19,319 nucleotides of DNA from Chitinispirillaceae bacterium (GCA_016926315.1 JAFGOU010000254.1:1-19319); one strand, 5' to 3'; shown: positions 7,688 to 15,829, counted from the first letter of the stretch. Translations and numbers: made by a program. Notes: generated by a model from the letters alone, not told the origin.

Positions 7688-7700
7688 CTCGCGTGAACAG
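7681..7700. repeat. Second hairpin sharing an arm with the long inverted repeat
   Basis: CTGTTCAC (7681-7688) and GTGAACAG (7693-7700) form a perfect 8-bp stem with loop TCGC. The left arm is also the outer end of the 29-bp repeat, so the two structures compete for the same bases. The motif TGAACAG thus occurs at 7626-7632 and 7694-7700, and its complement at 7681-7687. Confidence 0.8.
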
Positions 7701-7733
7701 GCATTTCCTCCGCACCCGGAAAAACGGGCAAAA

Positions 7734-7760
7734 TTGCTTATATTTACGGTATAGTATGCT
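7734..7760 (+). promoter_or_regulatory. Possible promoter of the pectate lyase gene
   Basis: TTGCTT (7734-7739) with TATGCT (7755-7760) at 15-bp spacing, or TATAGT (7750-7755) without a good -35, are the best candidates before the ATG at 7797. Neither is strong. If correct, the hairpins at 7626-7700 would be upstream of the transcript, in the position of regulator-binding sites rather than attenuators. Confidence 0.3.
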
Positions 7761-7796
7761 AGCTGATGGAAAGAACCTTTGTGTTGATGGGGTGTC

Positions 7797-9200
7797 ATGT
7801 TTAAACGCTTCAATTTCCCGGTAATGGTTTTTTCGTTGCTTTTCGCACTGTTTCCGCATGCGTCAGCCCAGCAGGTGGGACAACCTGTCGGATTTGCCGC
7901 GCAGAGCGGATATGGCGTTCAAACAACGACCGGCGGCTTGGGCGGCAGGGTCATTGTCATAAACGGGCAGACTGACGCAAAAAAGCTGCAGGACGCGCTT
8001 GATGACAATGACGATCCCGCCATCGTCTATCTGCGCGGATCAGTACAGCTTCCCCAGTATCCCGACGGCACCGGACCGGTCAGCGACGTGACCATGCGCA
8101 TGAGCCAGGTGCGGTCCAACAAATCGCTTCTGGGCGTTGGCAGCGACGCGAAAATCCACGGGTCCGGGCTTTCGATTTACAGCGGCAGCGGTGAAGGCGA
8201 TCCCCAGCCGGACGCGGTCAGCAATATCATCATCCAGAACATCACTTTTGAGGCGGCGCCTGACGATGCGATCAATATCCAGGGCGGTTCCCACCACGTC
8301 TGGGTCGACCACTGCACCTTTACCGACGGGCCGGGCGGGCCGCTTGACGTTGACGGACAGCTCGACTACAAGCGCGGATCTGATTTCCTCACCGTTTCCT
8401 ACTGCGTTTTTACCAACCACAGCAAGATGTGCCTCGTGGGCCACTCGAACAAGGAGGAAATCAAGGCAATCGACCAGGGCCATCTCCGCGCAACGTATTA
8501 CTACGATTTTTTCAACGATCTCGGCGGGACCGCCAGCTCGCGGCACCCGCGCGTGCGCTGGGGCATCGTGCACGTGCTGAACTGCTTCCTGCAGGGCGTG
8601 GAAAAGGACCGGAACACCGAGGGCGTGGTATCGCAGTGCGAAGCGATCGTGTTCGTCGAGGCCAACTATTTCCGGTTCGCCAAATTCGGCGGTTCGGTCA
8701 ACGAACACTCCAGCAGCTCTGAAACCGACGGACTGCTCGAGCACCGGAACAACGCGCCGCCTGACGAGTGCGCGTCCGATTTCGGGTACGTCACCGGAAG
8801 GTCGTTTGATCCCTCCCGGTATTTCTCCTACCCCTATACCGCTGAAAACGCGTCCGGCCTCAGGACCTCGGTGCCGCAGAAGGCGGGCGCGGGAAAAATA
8901 AGCATTCAGGTAGCGACCGCGCCGCCAATCACCGGCGAAATGACCATCGACAGGAGCCGCTCCCTGCGCTGTTTTCCCAATCCGTTCACCACACGCCTGT
9001 ACCTCGATCCGTTCACCGCGTCCGGCAACGGCATGCAATACCGCATTCTTGACATGTCAGGAAGGGTCCTGCTGTCAGGAAAAAGAAAAGGCGCGGAGAC
9101 CGGGCCCGTCGACGCGTCGTTGCTGGGGCCGGGGAACTATCTTTTCACGGTGCGGCAGGGGGACCGGCTCGTGTCGCAGGTGATAACAAAACGGCAGTAA
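7797..9200 (+). CDS. Secreted pectate lyase, polysaccharide lyase family 1, with T9SS-like C-terminal domain
   Basis: A 467-residue protein with signal peptide (MFKRFNFPVMVFSLLFALFPHASA, cut before QQ25). The right-handed beta-helix of PL1 follows: NIIIQNITFE (143-152), VWVDH (168-172), DGQLDYKRGSDFLTVSY (186-202) and the RxPxxR motif R249-HPRV-R254, which supplies the catalytic and substrate-binding arginines. Acidic residues that bind calcium in this family (around Asp171, Asp186, Asp190) are present. It cleaves polygalacturonate by beta-elimination outside the cell. Residues about 385-467 form a separate module (CFPNPFTTRLYL, YRILDMSGRVLLSGK, GNYLFTVRQGDRLVSQVI) like the type A sorting domain of T9SS cargo, as in Fibrobacterota and Bacteroidota. 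The start is ATG 7797 with GGGG a few bases upstream. The gene converges on the SGNH esterase, with 50 bp between the stops. Confidence 0.9.
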   Translation: MFKRFNFPVMVFSLLFALFPHASAQQVGQPVGFAAQSGYGVQTTTGGLGGRVIVINGQTDAKKLQDALDDNDDPAIVYLRGSVQLPQYPDGTGPVSDVTMRMSQVRSNKSLLGVGSDAKIHGSGLSIYSGSGEGDPQPDAVSNIIIQNITFEAAPDDAINIQGGSHHVWVDHCTFTDGPGGPLDVDGQLDYKRGSDFLTVSYCVFTNHSKMCLVGHSNKEEIKAIDQGHLRATYYYDFFNDLGGTASSRHPRVRWGIVHVLNCFLQGVEKDRNTEGVVSQCEAIVFVEANYFRFAKFGGSVNEHSSSSETDGLLEHRNNAPPDECASDFGYVTGRSFDPSRYFSYPYTAENASGLRTSVPQKAGAGKISIQVATAPPITGEMTIDRSRSLRCFPNPFTTRLYLDPFTASGNGMQYRILDMSGRVLLSGKRKGAETGPVDASLLGPGNYLFTVRQGDRLVSQVITKRQ

Positions 9201-9250
9201 CTGCGGCCGCACCACTGGTAACACTGCACGCCAATGCGGTTTCCGAAAGA

Positions 9251-10609
9251 TTACCTGACGATCAGTTGAATATCGTCAAGGCCGGGGTCATTCCGAGGTA
9301 CTGCATACAGTTTCGCGATGCAGACCCGGTTGTGCAAAGGGAAAAAAAGCGCCTGGCCGGTTTTGACCGCTTTTCTGCCGATCAATGAACCATTGAGCGC
9401 AAACAGCGCCACCTGTCCTTGGCGGGTTGAACGTATTATAATTCCTGAAGGTGCTGCGGCTGCGGAAAAACCAACGGTCCTGGGATCGGGGGACAAGCCG
9501 GTCGTATGCGGAAGGCAGCTGGTTGCGTAGACACGGTCTGCAGCCTCCGACCAGAGACACATGATACTCGCCCCTCCGGAAGCGTTCGGGTGCACCCCGT
9601 CGCTGTTCAGATCAGAAGGATGGGACCGGAACCACGAAAACAGGTCAGGCCCCGGATAAAGATTGTTTGAAGCGGTCAGGTCGTCTATTGCCGCGAGAAA
9701 ATCCCCGTGAATCTGCCAGCCGGCCCTGGCCGAATCGGTCGCAATGGTACGGGCGATGATCGGCTGGATGTTACGGTCTTTGCATGAATCGATTACCTTT
9801 TGAAGACCGACCTTAAAGGAGGCCGCATTGGCGTTCGACCCGCCCCAGCCGTCATTGGTTCCCATTTCAATACAGAAAAAACTCAAAGGACCGGCATGCT
9901 CAAAGTATTTGACGATATCGCGGGAAAAATTTACGCACGTAATGCATCCGATACCGCCCCGTATGATGACAGGCGTGAATCGAGCATGAGCTGCTGTTAT
10001 CAAATCAGCCAGACTTTTCGTCGGCACCGGCCCTTTGAACGCATTGGCAGTAATGCTGGTGCCTGCGAAAAACCAGGAGTCCGCATGGCCATTGGATGCA
10101 TCGAACACCTCGATTTCATCGATCCAGCCGCTGCCGCTGGTAACGCTCATCTTTACCCATGATGAATTGCCGAAATCAACGAGATGGGTGCGCGCGGCAA
10201 CGATGTTCCCGGCAACGGTTGTTTTTTTCGTCCATGTCCCGTCAGAGCCGTTTGTTGAATTGGACGAAACAAGAAGGTCATATGAATCCGGAACCGGGAT
10301 GTTCTGCGGGCAGGACGGCGAAGCGATCTGGTCAGCCCACATGTAGTTGGTGCAATTCCAGGAAAAAAGGATGGTGGAAGCTCCTGACCCGACATTGATC
10401 GCTGCCCAGGCACCGGCGGAGGCGTTCCAGGCGGTTTCCCCGAACCTGCCGTTCACGAGATTTTCTGGGGCATTGGTCGGTCCGAAGACCGGTTTGTTGC
10501 GTGAAATGAGTGGATTGGGGGCAAGAGCAAAGGCGGAAATTGCCGGAAAGACGGTCAGAAAACAAAGGAGTGATTTTTTGTTAAACAAACCTTTAATGAG
10601 AGGATTCAT
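9251..10609 (-). CDS. Secreted SGNH/GDSL hydrolase with N-terminal discoidin-like module
   Basis: A 452-residue protein with signal peptide (cut near residue 26-30). Residues about 40-172 (NGRFGETAWNAS, WVKMSVTSGSGWIDEIEVFD) look like an F5/8C or galactose-binding-like beta-sandwich. The SGNH hydrolase follows: block I FFAGTSITANAF with nucleophile Ser185 (GTS instead of the common GDS), Gly218/219 in block II, Asn252 in MGTND, and Asp337/His340 in DGVHPN. The catalytic set is complete. Such secreted enzymes usually remove acetyl groups from plant polysaccharides; next to a pectate lyase, pectin or rhamnogalacturonan deacetylation is likely but inferred. The last 75 residues (VALFALNGSLIGRK, then HNRVCIAKLYAV) resemble a divergent sorting tail. 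ATG 10609 has AGGG about ten bases upstream. Confidence 0.85.
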   Translation of the reverse strand: MNPLIKGLFNKKSLLCFLTVFPAISAFALAPNPLISRNKPVFGPTNAPENLVNGRFGETAWNASAGAWAAINVGSGASTILFSWNCTNYMWADQIASPSCPQNIPVPDSYDLLVSSNSTNGSDGTWTKKTTVAGNIVAARTHLVDFGNSSWVKMSVTSGSGWIDEIEVFDASNGHADSWFFAGTSITANAFKGPVPTKSLADLITAAHARFTPVIIRGGIGCITCVNFSRDIVKYFEHAGPLSFFCIEMGTNDGWGGSNANAASFKVGLQKVIDSCKDRNIQPIIARTIATDSARAGWQIHGDFLAAIDDLTASNNLYPGPDLFSWFRSHPSDLNSDGVHPNASGGASIMCLWSEAADRVYATSCLPHTTGLSPDPRTVGFSAAAAPSGIIIRSTRQGQVALFALNGSLIGRKAVKTGQALFFPLHNRVCIAKLYAVPRNDPGLDDIQLIVR

Positions 10610-10645
10610 GAAGGTGTCGCCCTGCGATAAAGCCGTGAAACGATC

Positions 10646-10679
10646 GGTAAAATACCCTGCTTTATATTAGTGGGTAAAA
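10646..10679. promoter_or_regulatory. Two GGTAAAA elements upstream of the SGNH esterase gene
   Basis: GGTAAAA occurs at 10646-10652 and 10673-10679, flanking TTTATA (10661-10666, TATAAA on the minus strand, a candidate -10 for the esterase gene). The first is part of GGTAAAATACC, itself palindromic. TACCC (10653-10657) and GGGTA (10672-10676) also form an inverted repeat. The same heptamer forms the operator-like repeat at 7596-7617. Confidence 0.35.
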
Positions 10680-10761
10680 GACATAACCCGGATTATTCAT
10701 AACTGTTGCCGGAGAGCTGAAATAACGCCGGGAAATAAAAACACGTCATGGAGGGATTTTC

Positions 10762-10778
10762 CGTCCGCGATGCGGGCG
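10762..10778. other. GC-rich hairpin downstream of the YciB-like gene
   Basis: CGTCCGC (10762-10768) and GCGGGCG (10772-10778) form a 7-bp stem with one wobble and loop GAT, 34 bp beyond the stop of the leftward membrane-protein gene. No T tract follows on either strand, so it could be a 3'-end stabiliser rather than an intrinsic terminator. The rest of 10680-10811 shows nothing else. Confidence 0.3.
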
Positions 10779-10811
10779 AAAAGCTTGCCTTCCCCCTTCA
10801 TGCCTATCTTT

Positions 10812-11372
10812 CTATCTTTTTTTCCGCTTTTTCAGATCCCTGCCCATAATTGCTATCATCATCGGAATGAAGATGAAGTAAAACCCGGGCCCGGAGACAA
10901 TGGCCCAAGTCCTGCGGGAGCAATGGCGGGCGGTATACACCACGGCGGCGATATGCGCTAAGGTGTACACGCACATCCAGAAAAGCATGGTCTTAAGGGT
11001 GCCGACGGCCTGGGGAAGAAACACCATTCCCTTTGGCAGCATCCTGCCGAAGTAATCGAGCAGAACCCGGTCGGGCAACATGATCATCACGAGGAAAAAA
11101 ACGATCGCGGCCGCTTCGATGATCGCCGGCTTGACCTTGAAGAAAAGCTCGTTTTTGAAAAGTATGGCGATGACGCCGAGTCCCACGATAAGGGAGACAT
11201 CGAGCAGGATGAACCAGTCGAACCGGCCGGTGGTTGCGTAAAAAAACGCGCCCTGCACGGCGGCGCAGACAATGGCGGCAATGATGGAGATCCGGATGTT
11301 CCTGAATATCGCGTCAATGATGATGAACACGATGAGCGGAAGCATGGGTGCCAGCAGCTGCAGAAAAATCAT
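10812..11372 (-). CDS. Small polytopic inner-membrane protein, YciB/IspZ-like
   Basis: A 186-residue protein with about five hydrophobic segments (roughly 5-20, 26-45, 52-70, 82-100, 123-142 and a last one near 160-175) and a very basic C-terminus (RDLKKRKKR). The opening LAPMLPLIVFIIIDAIF and the block GVIAILFKNELFFKVKPAIIEA resemble the intracellular septation protein A family (YciB/IspZ), which acts in the inner membrane in envelope maintenance and cell division. The length fits. The similarity is judged by eye and is moderate; an unrelated small membrane protein is possible. ATG 11372 has only a weak RBS (GAGA). It lies 40 bp downstream of the hybrid kinase gene on the same strand, so it is probably translated from the same mRNA. 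Confidence 0.6.
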   Translation of the reverse strand: MIFLQLLAPMLPLIVFIIIDAIFRNIRISIIAAIVCAAVQGAFFYATTGRFDWFILLDVSLIVGLGVIAILFKNELFFKVKPAIIEAAAIVFFLVMIMLPDRVLLDYFGRMLPKGMVFLPQAVGTLKTMLFWMCVYTLAHIAAVVYTARHCSRRTWAIVSGPGFYFIFIPMMIAIMGRDLKKRKKR

Positions 11373-11412
11373 ACTATCTCAATAATACCATTTCTCACGA
11401 AAACGGTGACGC

Positions 11413-13176
11413 TCATCCCTCCAGCGCCGCGTCGATCTTTTCCTGAAGGTCCTTGAGCAGGAAGGGTTTCTGTAAATAGCCCCTAAAGCCCGCGTCCATG
11501 ATCTCCTTGATGGTGGCGTCAATGCTGTACCCCGTGGCGAGCAGCGCCTTGATCCGCGGATTGATTTTTTTCATTGCCATGAACACATCCCGGCCGCCCA
11601 TGTCAGGCATGACCATGTCAAGGATCACCAGGGTTATGGTGCTCCAGTTTTCACGGTAGTATTCCAGGCCATCCTTGCCGTTGTCCCGCATGGTTACCGT
11701 ATACCCGAGAGACTGCAGCAGGGCATTGACGCTTCTGCACACGCCCGGTTCGTCATCAACAATCAGGATATGTCCCTCTCGCCTGCCCGCAGTGAATGGC
11801 GCTGGCGTAACGACGCGCTCCTCGGCCGCCGCCGCAACGTAAGGAAGGTATACGCTGAACAGGGAGCCGCGCCCCGGTTCGCTTGCAACGGTTATTGCGC
11901 CGTCAAGGCTCTGCACCGTACCATAGGCCGCAGGCAGGCCCATGCCCGTGCCTTTGCCCTGAATCTTGGTCGTGAAAAACGGATCAAAGATGCGGTTCAT
12001 GAGATCCCGCGTCATGCCGCAGCCCGTGTCGGTCACATTCACGCGCACATACCTGCCCGGTTTGAGCGGGCCGGGCATGGCAGCGCACATCGCCTCATCC
12101 AGGTCTGCGAGCGCCGTTGCAAGCACGAGCGTCCCGCCTTCAGGCATTGCGTCGGCGCCATTGAGCGCGAGATTCAAAAGCGCGTTTTCCAGCCGGTCCG
12201 GATCGCCCAGCACGGTCGGTGGAACCTGCGCCGGCTCATGGTTGATGGTAATCCTTTTGTCAATGGTATGCGACAGGAGGGAAACGACATTTTTGATCAC
12301 TTTGTCCAAATCAACCGGCACCGAACGCATAGGGCTTTTCCGGGCGAACGCCAGGAGCTGGTGCGTCAATTTCGAAGAGCGCTCGGCGCACAGGAGGATA
12401 TTAGCGGCGTAATCGTGCATCTCGCCGCCTTCTTTTGCGGCAATGCGCGCCAGGTCTGCGAATGCCATGATGCCGGTGAGCTGGTTGTTGAAATCATGCG
12501 CAATGCCGCCGGCAAGACGGCCGATCGCCTCCATCTTTTCCGATTGACTGAGCCGTTCCTGCGTTGCTTCCAGGTCTCTGCGGCTCTGTTCAACGCGCTG
12601 TTCAAGCGAATCGTTGAGCGACCGCAGGAATACCATGGATCGATCGCGCAGCGTTTGATAGTAGTACGACAGTAGTGAAATGACAATCATGACGCCGCCA
12701 AAACGGAACGCATATTCAAAAGAGTGTTTTTCAGGAAAAAAATGGATGTCGGCCGCGAAAAGGCCTGCAAGGCAGAGGTTGAACAGCACCAGCACGAAGA
12801 GCGCAGGCCTGCGGTCGATGACGAAAACGGCCACCAGCGGATAAATAAAGGCCCATAACGAAACGGACGGCACGGGAAACTTGGTATGCACCAGCAGCAG
12901 AAATCCCGCACCCAGCAGGTACGTGAAAACGACATTGGTGATCCGCTTGATCCGTTGAAACAGCGCATTGATGAGCAGCATAAGGAGCAGAATGCCGATG
13001 ACAGCAAACGACATGACGGCAGGGCGCACCTTACCGTGCAGGATATCCGCCATGCCGAAATAAAACGTGGCCACGATTCCCACCACAAGCGCAATGGTAA
13101 ATATCAGATCCCGTATGCGGGCGTCAGCAACATCGAAGTCCTGCGCCTGAGGCATTTCCGGTCTGTTTTCATTCAT
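11413..13176 (-). CDS. Membrane hybrid sensor histidine kinase with receiver domain
   Basis: A 587-residue protein. Residues 23-172 hold six or so membrane helices (LIFTIALVVGIVATFYF, VIGILLLMLLINALF, YPLVAVFVI, GGVMIVISLLSYYY) with no periplasmic sensor loop of note. A short coiled coil follows (180-212), then HisKA with His227 in GGIAHDFNNQLTG and an HATPase with N box NLALNGADAMPEGG, G1 DTGCGM and G2 GKGTGMGL. A C-terminal receiver has phospho-acceptor Asp520 in VILDMVMPD, Asp pair IVDDEP, Thr in LATGY and Lys in LQKPF. All catalytic residues are intact. ATG 13176 is chosen because GGGAG lies six bases upstream and a promoter (13223-13250) precedes it; the frame stays open to 13689 but that part is not protein-like and covers the divergent promoter region. 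The signal is unknown. Confidence 0.88.
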   Translation of the reverse strand: MNENRPEMPQAQDFDVADARIRDLIFTIALVVGIVATFYFGMADILHGKVRPAVMSFAVIGILLLMLLINALFQRIKRITNVVFTYLLGAGFLLLVHTKFPVPSVSLWAFIYPLVAVFVIDRRPALFVLVLFNLCLAGLFAADIHFFPEKHSFEYAFRFGGVMIVISLLSYYYQTLRDRSMVFLRSLNDSLEQRVEQSRRDLEATQERLSQSEKMEAIGRLAGGIAHDFNNQLTGIMAFADLARIAAKEGGEMHDYAANILLCAERSSKLTHQLLAFARKSPMRSVPVDLDKVIKNVVSLLSHTIDKRITINHEPAQVPPTVLGDPDRLENALLNLALNGADAMPEGGTLVLATALADLDEAMCAAMPGPLKPGRYVRVNVTDTGCGMTRDLMNRIFDPFFTTKIQGKGTGMGLPAAYGTVQSLDGAITVASEPGRGSLFSVYLPYVAAAAEERVVTPAPFTAGRREGHILIVDDEPGVCRSVNALLQSLGYTVTMRDNGKDGLEYYRENWSTITLVILDMVMPDMGGRDVFMAMKKINPRIKALLATGYSIDATIKEIMDAGFRGYLQKPFLLKDLQEKIDAALEG

Positions 13177-13222
13177 GCACGGCTCCCGGCATTTTCTGGC
13201 CGCATGACAATAGGATATCCTT

Positions 13223-13250
13223 ATTATATCCAAAATAACCTTCGTGTGCA
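13223..13250 (-). promoter_or_regulatory. Promoter of the 11413-13176 kinase gene
   Basis: On the minus strand TGCACA (13250-13245) and a perfect TATAAT (13228-13223) are 16 bp apart, about 47 bp before the ATG at 13176. The -10 is perfect and the -35 matches four of six. The 418-bp gap 13177-13594 also contains an imperfect inverted repeat (TATGAGCCTGAA at 13330-13341, TTCCGGCTTATA at 13361-13372). A weak rightward candidate (ATGACA 13432-13437 with TATTAA 13453-13458) could serve the flavodiiron gene. I see no small gene there. Confidence 0.55.
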
Positions 13251-13594
13251 TCACTACAGGGCAACTATTTTGATACAATAATAACCTCTCTTGCTGGCGC
13301 TTCTCGCGCTGCCGATTACCGGCAATGCCGTATGAGCCTGAAAGGCCCCCGCGAGGTCGGTTCCGGCTTATAAAGGCCGCGGCGTCGGTGCGACCAGCCG
13401 GCGGCCATCCCAAAGGGCTTGAAACAAACTGCATGACAAACCCGGTCGTCTGTATTAATTTTTCTATGACGCGGGTATACGGTGGCGGCCTGAAAAAGGT
13501 CGAAAGCCGTGGTATTTCCTTGTTGTGCGCGGCTTCCAGCGGTGGTACGCGACTTTGCCGGAGGCCGGACCACGAAGCGACCGGAGGGGAGCAT

Positions 13595-14788
13595 ATGAGA
13601 GAGATAAAAATTACCGATGATGTTTTCTGGGTCGGGGTGAATGACCGGACAACCGATCTTTTTGAGGGCTTGTGGCCGATCGATGGCACGGGAATATCCT
13701 ACAACTCGTACGCGATACGGGACCGTAAGAATGTGCTTGTCGACCTGGCAAAGGCGTTCAAGACGGACGAGTTTCTGGATAAGGTTGCGCGCGTCTTCCC
13801 GCCTGCCGACATTCATTACCTGGTCCTGAACCACATGGAGCCGGACCATACCGGCGTCATAAAAACCCTGAGGATGCTCTCGCCGAAGGCGGAGATCATA
13901 TGCACGCCCAAAGCCCGAAAAATGCTTGGCGATTATTACGGCATTGTTGAAGGGATACGGACGGTGAATGACGGCGACACGCTGGCTCTGGGCGGCAGAA
14001 GCATTTCGTTTCACCATGTCCCGTTCGTGCACTGGCCTGAGACCATGGTAACGTACGATCCGAAAGCGAAGCTCCTGTTTTCCTGCGACGCGTTCGGCGG
14101 ATACGGGGCATTGCAGGGTGCGCTGTTTGACGATGAATATGCGGACATGGCGTTCTATGAAAAAGAGTCCTTGCGGTATTACGCCAATATCGTGGCGAAA
14201 TTCGCGACACCGGTGCTCAACGCGATAAAAAAGCTTTCATCGATCGAGCTGGCATGCATTGCGCCTTCGCACGGCCTGGTGTGGCGGAGAAACCCGGCAC
14301 GGATCGTGGAGCTGTACCGGTCCTGGGCAGCGTACGGCACGTCCGGCGGTCAAAAAGGGGTGACGCTTCTCTACGGTTCAATGTACGGCAACACCGAAGC
14401 CATGATGAACGCGGTTGCCGAAGGCGTCTCGTCAGCCGGTGTGCGGCCTGAAATATTTGACGTTGCGCGAACGCACCCTTCGTATATGCTTCCCGCGCTG
14501 CTGAAAAACCGGGGTGTTGTTGTGGGCGCGCCCACGTATGAAACGACGCTGTTTCCGTACATGCAGGATATCCTTGAAAAGGCGGTCCTTAAGGGCATCA
14601 GGAACAAGAAGGCGGTATATTTCGGGAGTTACGGCTGGAGCAAAGGGGCGCTCAAAAAAACAAGGGAGCTCACCGAACCCGCAGGCTGGGACTATATCGG
14701 CGAGCTGGAATTTGCCGGAGCAGCGAAACCGGACGACCTCAAAAAAGGGTTCGAGCTCGGCAGGCGCATCGGTGAAGCGGCAGGGTAA
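13595..14788 (+). CDS. A-type flavodiiron protein (O2 and/or NO reductase)
   Basis: A 397-residue two-domain cytoplasmic protein of the usual length. The metallo-beta-lactamase domain carries every diiron ligand: His80, Glu82 and Asp84 in NHMEPDHTG, His146 in VPFVHWPET, Asp165 in LFSCDAFGG and His226 in APSHGLVW, at almost the numbering of well-studied class A enzymes. The flavodoxin domain (about 254-397) starts with the FMN phosphate loop LLYGSMYGNTEA. Class A enzymes reduce O2 to water and/or NO to N2O in anaerobes and take electrons from rubredoxin; no rubredoxin or rubredoxin reductase is fused or nearby. ATG 13595 has GGAGGGGA four bases upstream; the open frame back to 13325 is not conserved-looking protein. 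It diverges from the kinase gene and is 51 bp before the ABC exporter. Confidence 0.93.
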   Translation: MREIKITDDVFWVGVNDRTTDLFEGLWPIDGTGISYNSYAIRDRKNVLVDLAKAFKTDEFLDKVARVFPPADIHYLVLNHMEPDHTGVIKTLRMLSPKAEIICTPKARKMLGDYYGIVEGIRTVNDGDTLALGGRSISFHHVPFVHWPETMVTYDPKAKLLFSCDAFGGYGALQGALFDDEYADMAFYEKESLRYYANIVAKFATPVLNAIKKLSSIELACIAPSHGLVWRRNPARIVELYRSWAAYGTSGGQKGVTLLYGSMYGNTEAMMNAVAEGVSSAGVRPEIFDVARTHPSYMLPALLKNRGVVVGAPTYETTLFPYMQDILEKAVLKGIRNKKAVYFGSYGWSKGALKKTRELTEPAGWDYIGELEFAGAAKPDDLKKGFELGRRIGEAAG

Positions 14789-14839
14789 TCATTCAAAAGC
14801 CGTCGCGAAACGCTCCTATGAAAAGAAAGACCGGATGGC

Positions 14840-15829
14840 ATGCCTGCGGTACTGGTTGAACAACTGACCAAGAGGTTTGACGACCTGATCGCGGTGGACC
14901 ATCTTTCCTTCAGCATCAAAGAAGGGGAGGTGTTCGGGCTTCTGGGCCCGAACGGGGCGGGCAAAACCACGGCCATATCAATGCTCGCGACCATGCTGCG
15001 GCCTGATGCGGGCAAAGCGCTGGTGAACGGGTTCGACATATCCCATGACCAGGATCGCGTGCGCAAATCCATCGGGATCGTGTTCCAGGACCAGAGCCTT
15101 GACGAAGAGCTGACCGCGTATGAAAACATGGATTTCCATGCACGGCTGTACGGCATTGCCAGGGAGGCGAGGAAAAAAAAGATCCACGACATGCTGCGGC
15201 TCGTGGGCCTCGATAACAGAAAAAAGGATCTGGTCAAGACGTTTTCAGGGGGCATGCGGCGGCGTCTGGAAATAGCCCGCGGCCTTTTGCATGAGCCCGC
15301 GGTGCTGTTCCTTGACGAGCCCACGCTCGGGCTTGATCCCCAGACACGAAACCACATCTGGGAACATATCCGGACACTGAACCGGGAAAAAAACATCACC
15401 ATTATTCTTACGACCCACTACATGGAGGAGGCGGACTGGCTCTGCCACACGGTGGCGATCATCGACAGGGGAACCATCGTTGCCATTGGAGAACCCGGCG
15501 CGTTAAAGCAGGAGATGGGCGGAGACCTCATTACCATTGAATCGTCGGACAATGACACGCTCGAGTCCGTGCTCGTATCGCAGCAGTGGATAACAAGAAC
15601 GCGGAAACACGACACCGGGATAACCGTAACCCTGCACAACGCGGAAAAACGCGTTGCCGCCATTGTGGAGCTGTCGCAGGACAGGGGAATTGCCGTACGC
15701 TCGCTTGCCATTCACAAACCGACCCTTGAGGACGTGTTTCTTCATTTCACCGGGAAAACGATCCGTGAAGAGGAGGCGAGCGCCACGGAAGCTATGCGCA
15801 TGCGACACCGGATGATGAGGAGGCGGTAG
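14840..15829 (+). CDS. ABC exporter ATP-binding protein, DrrA-type
   Basis: A 329-residue ATPase. It shows Walker A GPNGAGKTT (36-44), a Q-loop at IVFQDQSLDEELTAYEN, signature FSGGMRRRLEIARG, Walker B AVLFLDEPTLGLDP and H-loop TTHYMEEA. A C-terminal extension of about 100 residues (LEDVFLHFTG near its end) is typical of the DrrA/NodI group of ABC-2 exporters. It powers the permease encoded immediately downstream. The substrate cannot be told; relatives export drugs, lipids or polysaccharides. The RBS before ATG 14840 is weak, and 51 bp separate it from the flavodiiron stop, so it may be in that operon. Confidence 0.92.
   Translation: MPAVLVEQLTKRFDDLIAVDHLSFSIKEGEVFGLLGPNGAGKTTAISMLATMLRPDAGKALVNGFDISHDQDRVRKSIGIVFQDQSLDEELTAYENMDFHARLYGIAREARKKKIHDMLRLVGLDNRKKDLVKTFSGGMRRRLEIARGLLHEPAVLFLDEPTLGLDPQTRNHIWEHIRTLNREKNITIILTTHYMEEADWLCHTVAIIDRGTIVAIGEPGALKQEMGGDLITIESSDNDTLESVLVSQQWITRTRKHDTGITVTLHNAEKRVAAIVELSQDRGIAVRSLAIHKPTLEDVFLHFTGKTIREEEASATEAMRMRHRMMRRR

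Noticed and set aside
7558..7824. 88-codon open frame spanning the intergenic hairpins
   Set aside because: It consists largely of the perfect inverted repeat and overlaps the lyase start; no RBS or protein character.
8040..9038. Long open frame antisense to the pectate lyase
   Set aside because: Shadow of the confirmed lyase gene; same reasoning from codon-position GC bias.
13177..13594. N-terminal extensions of both the kinase and the flavodiiron protein
   Set aside because: Both frames happen to stay open, but strong RBS sites mark internal starts at 13176 and 13595, and a promoter with perfect TATAAT lies between.
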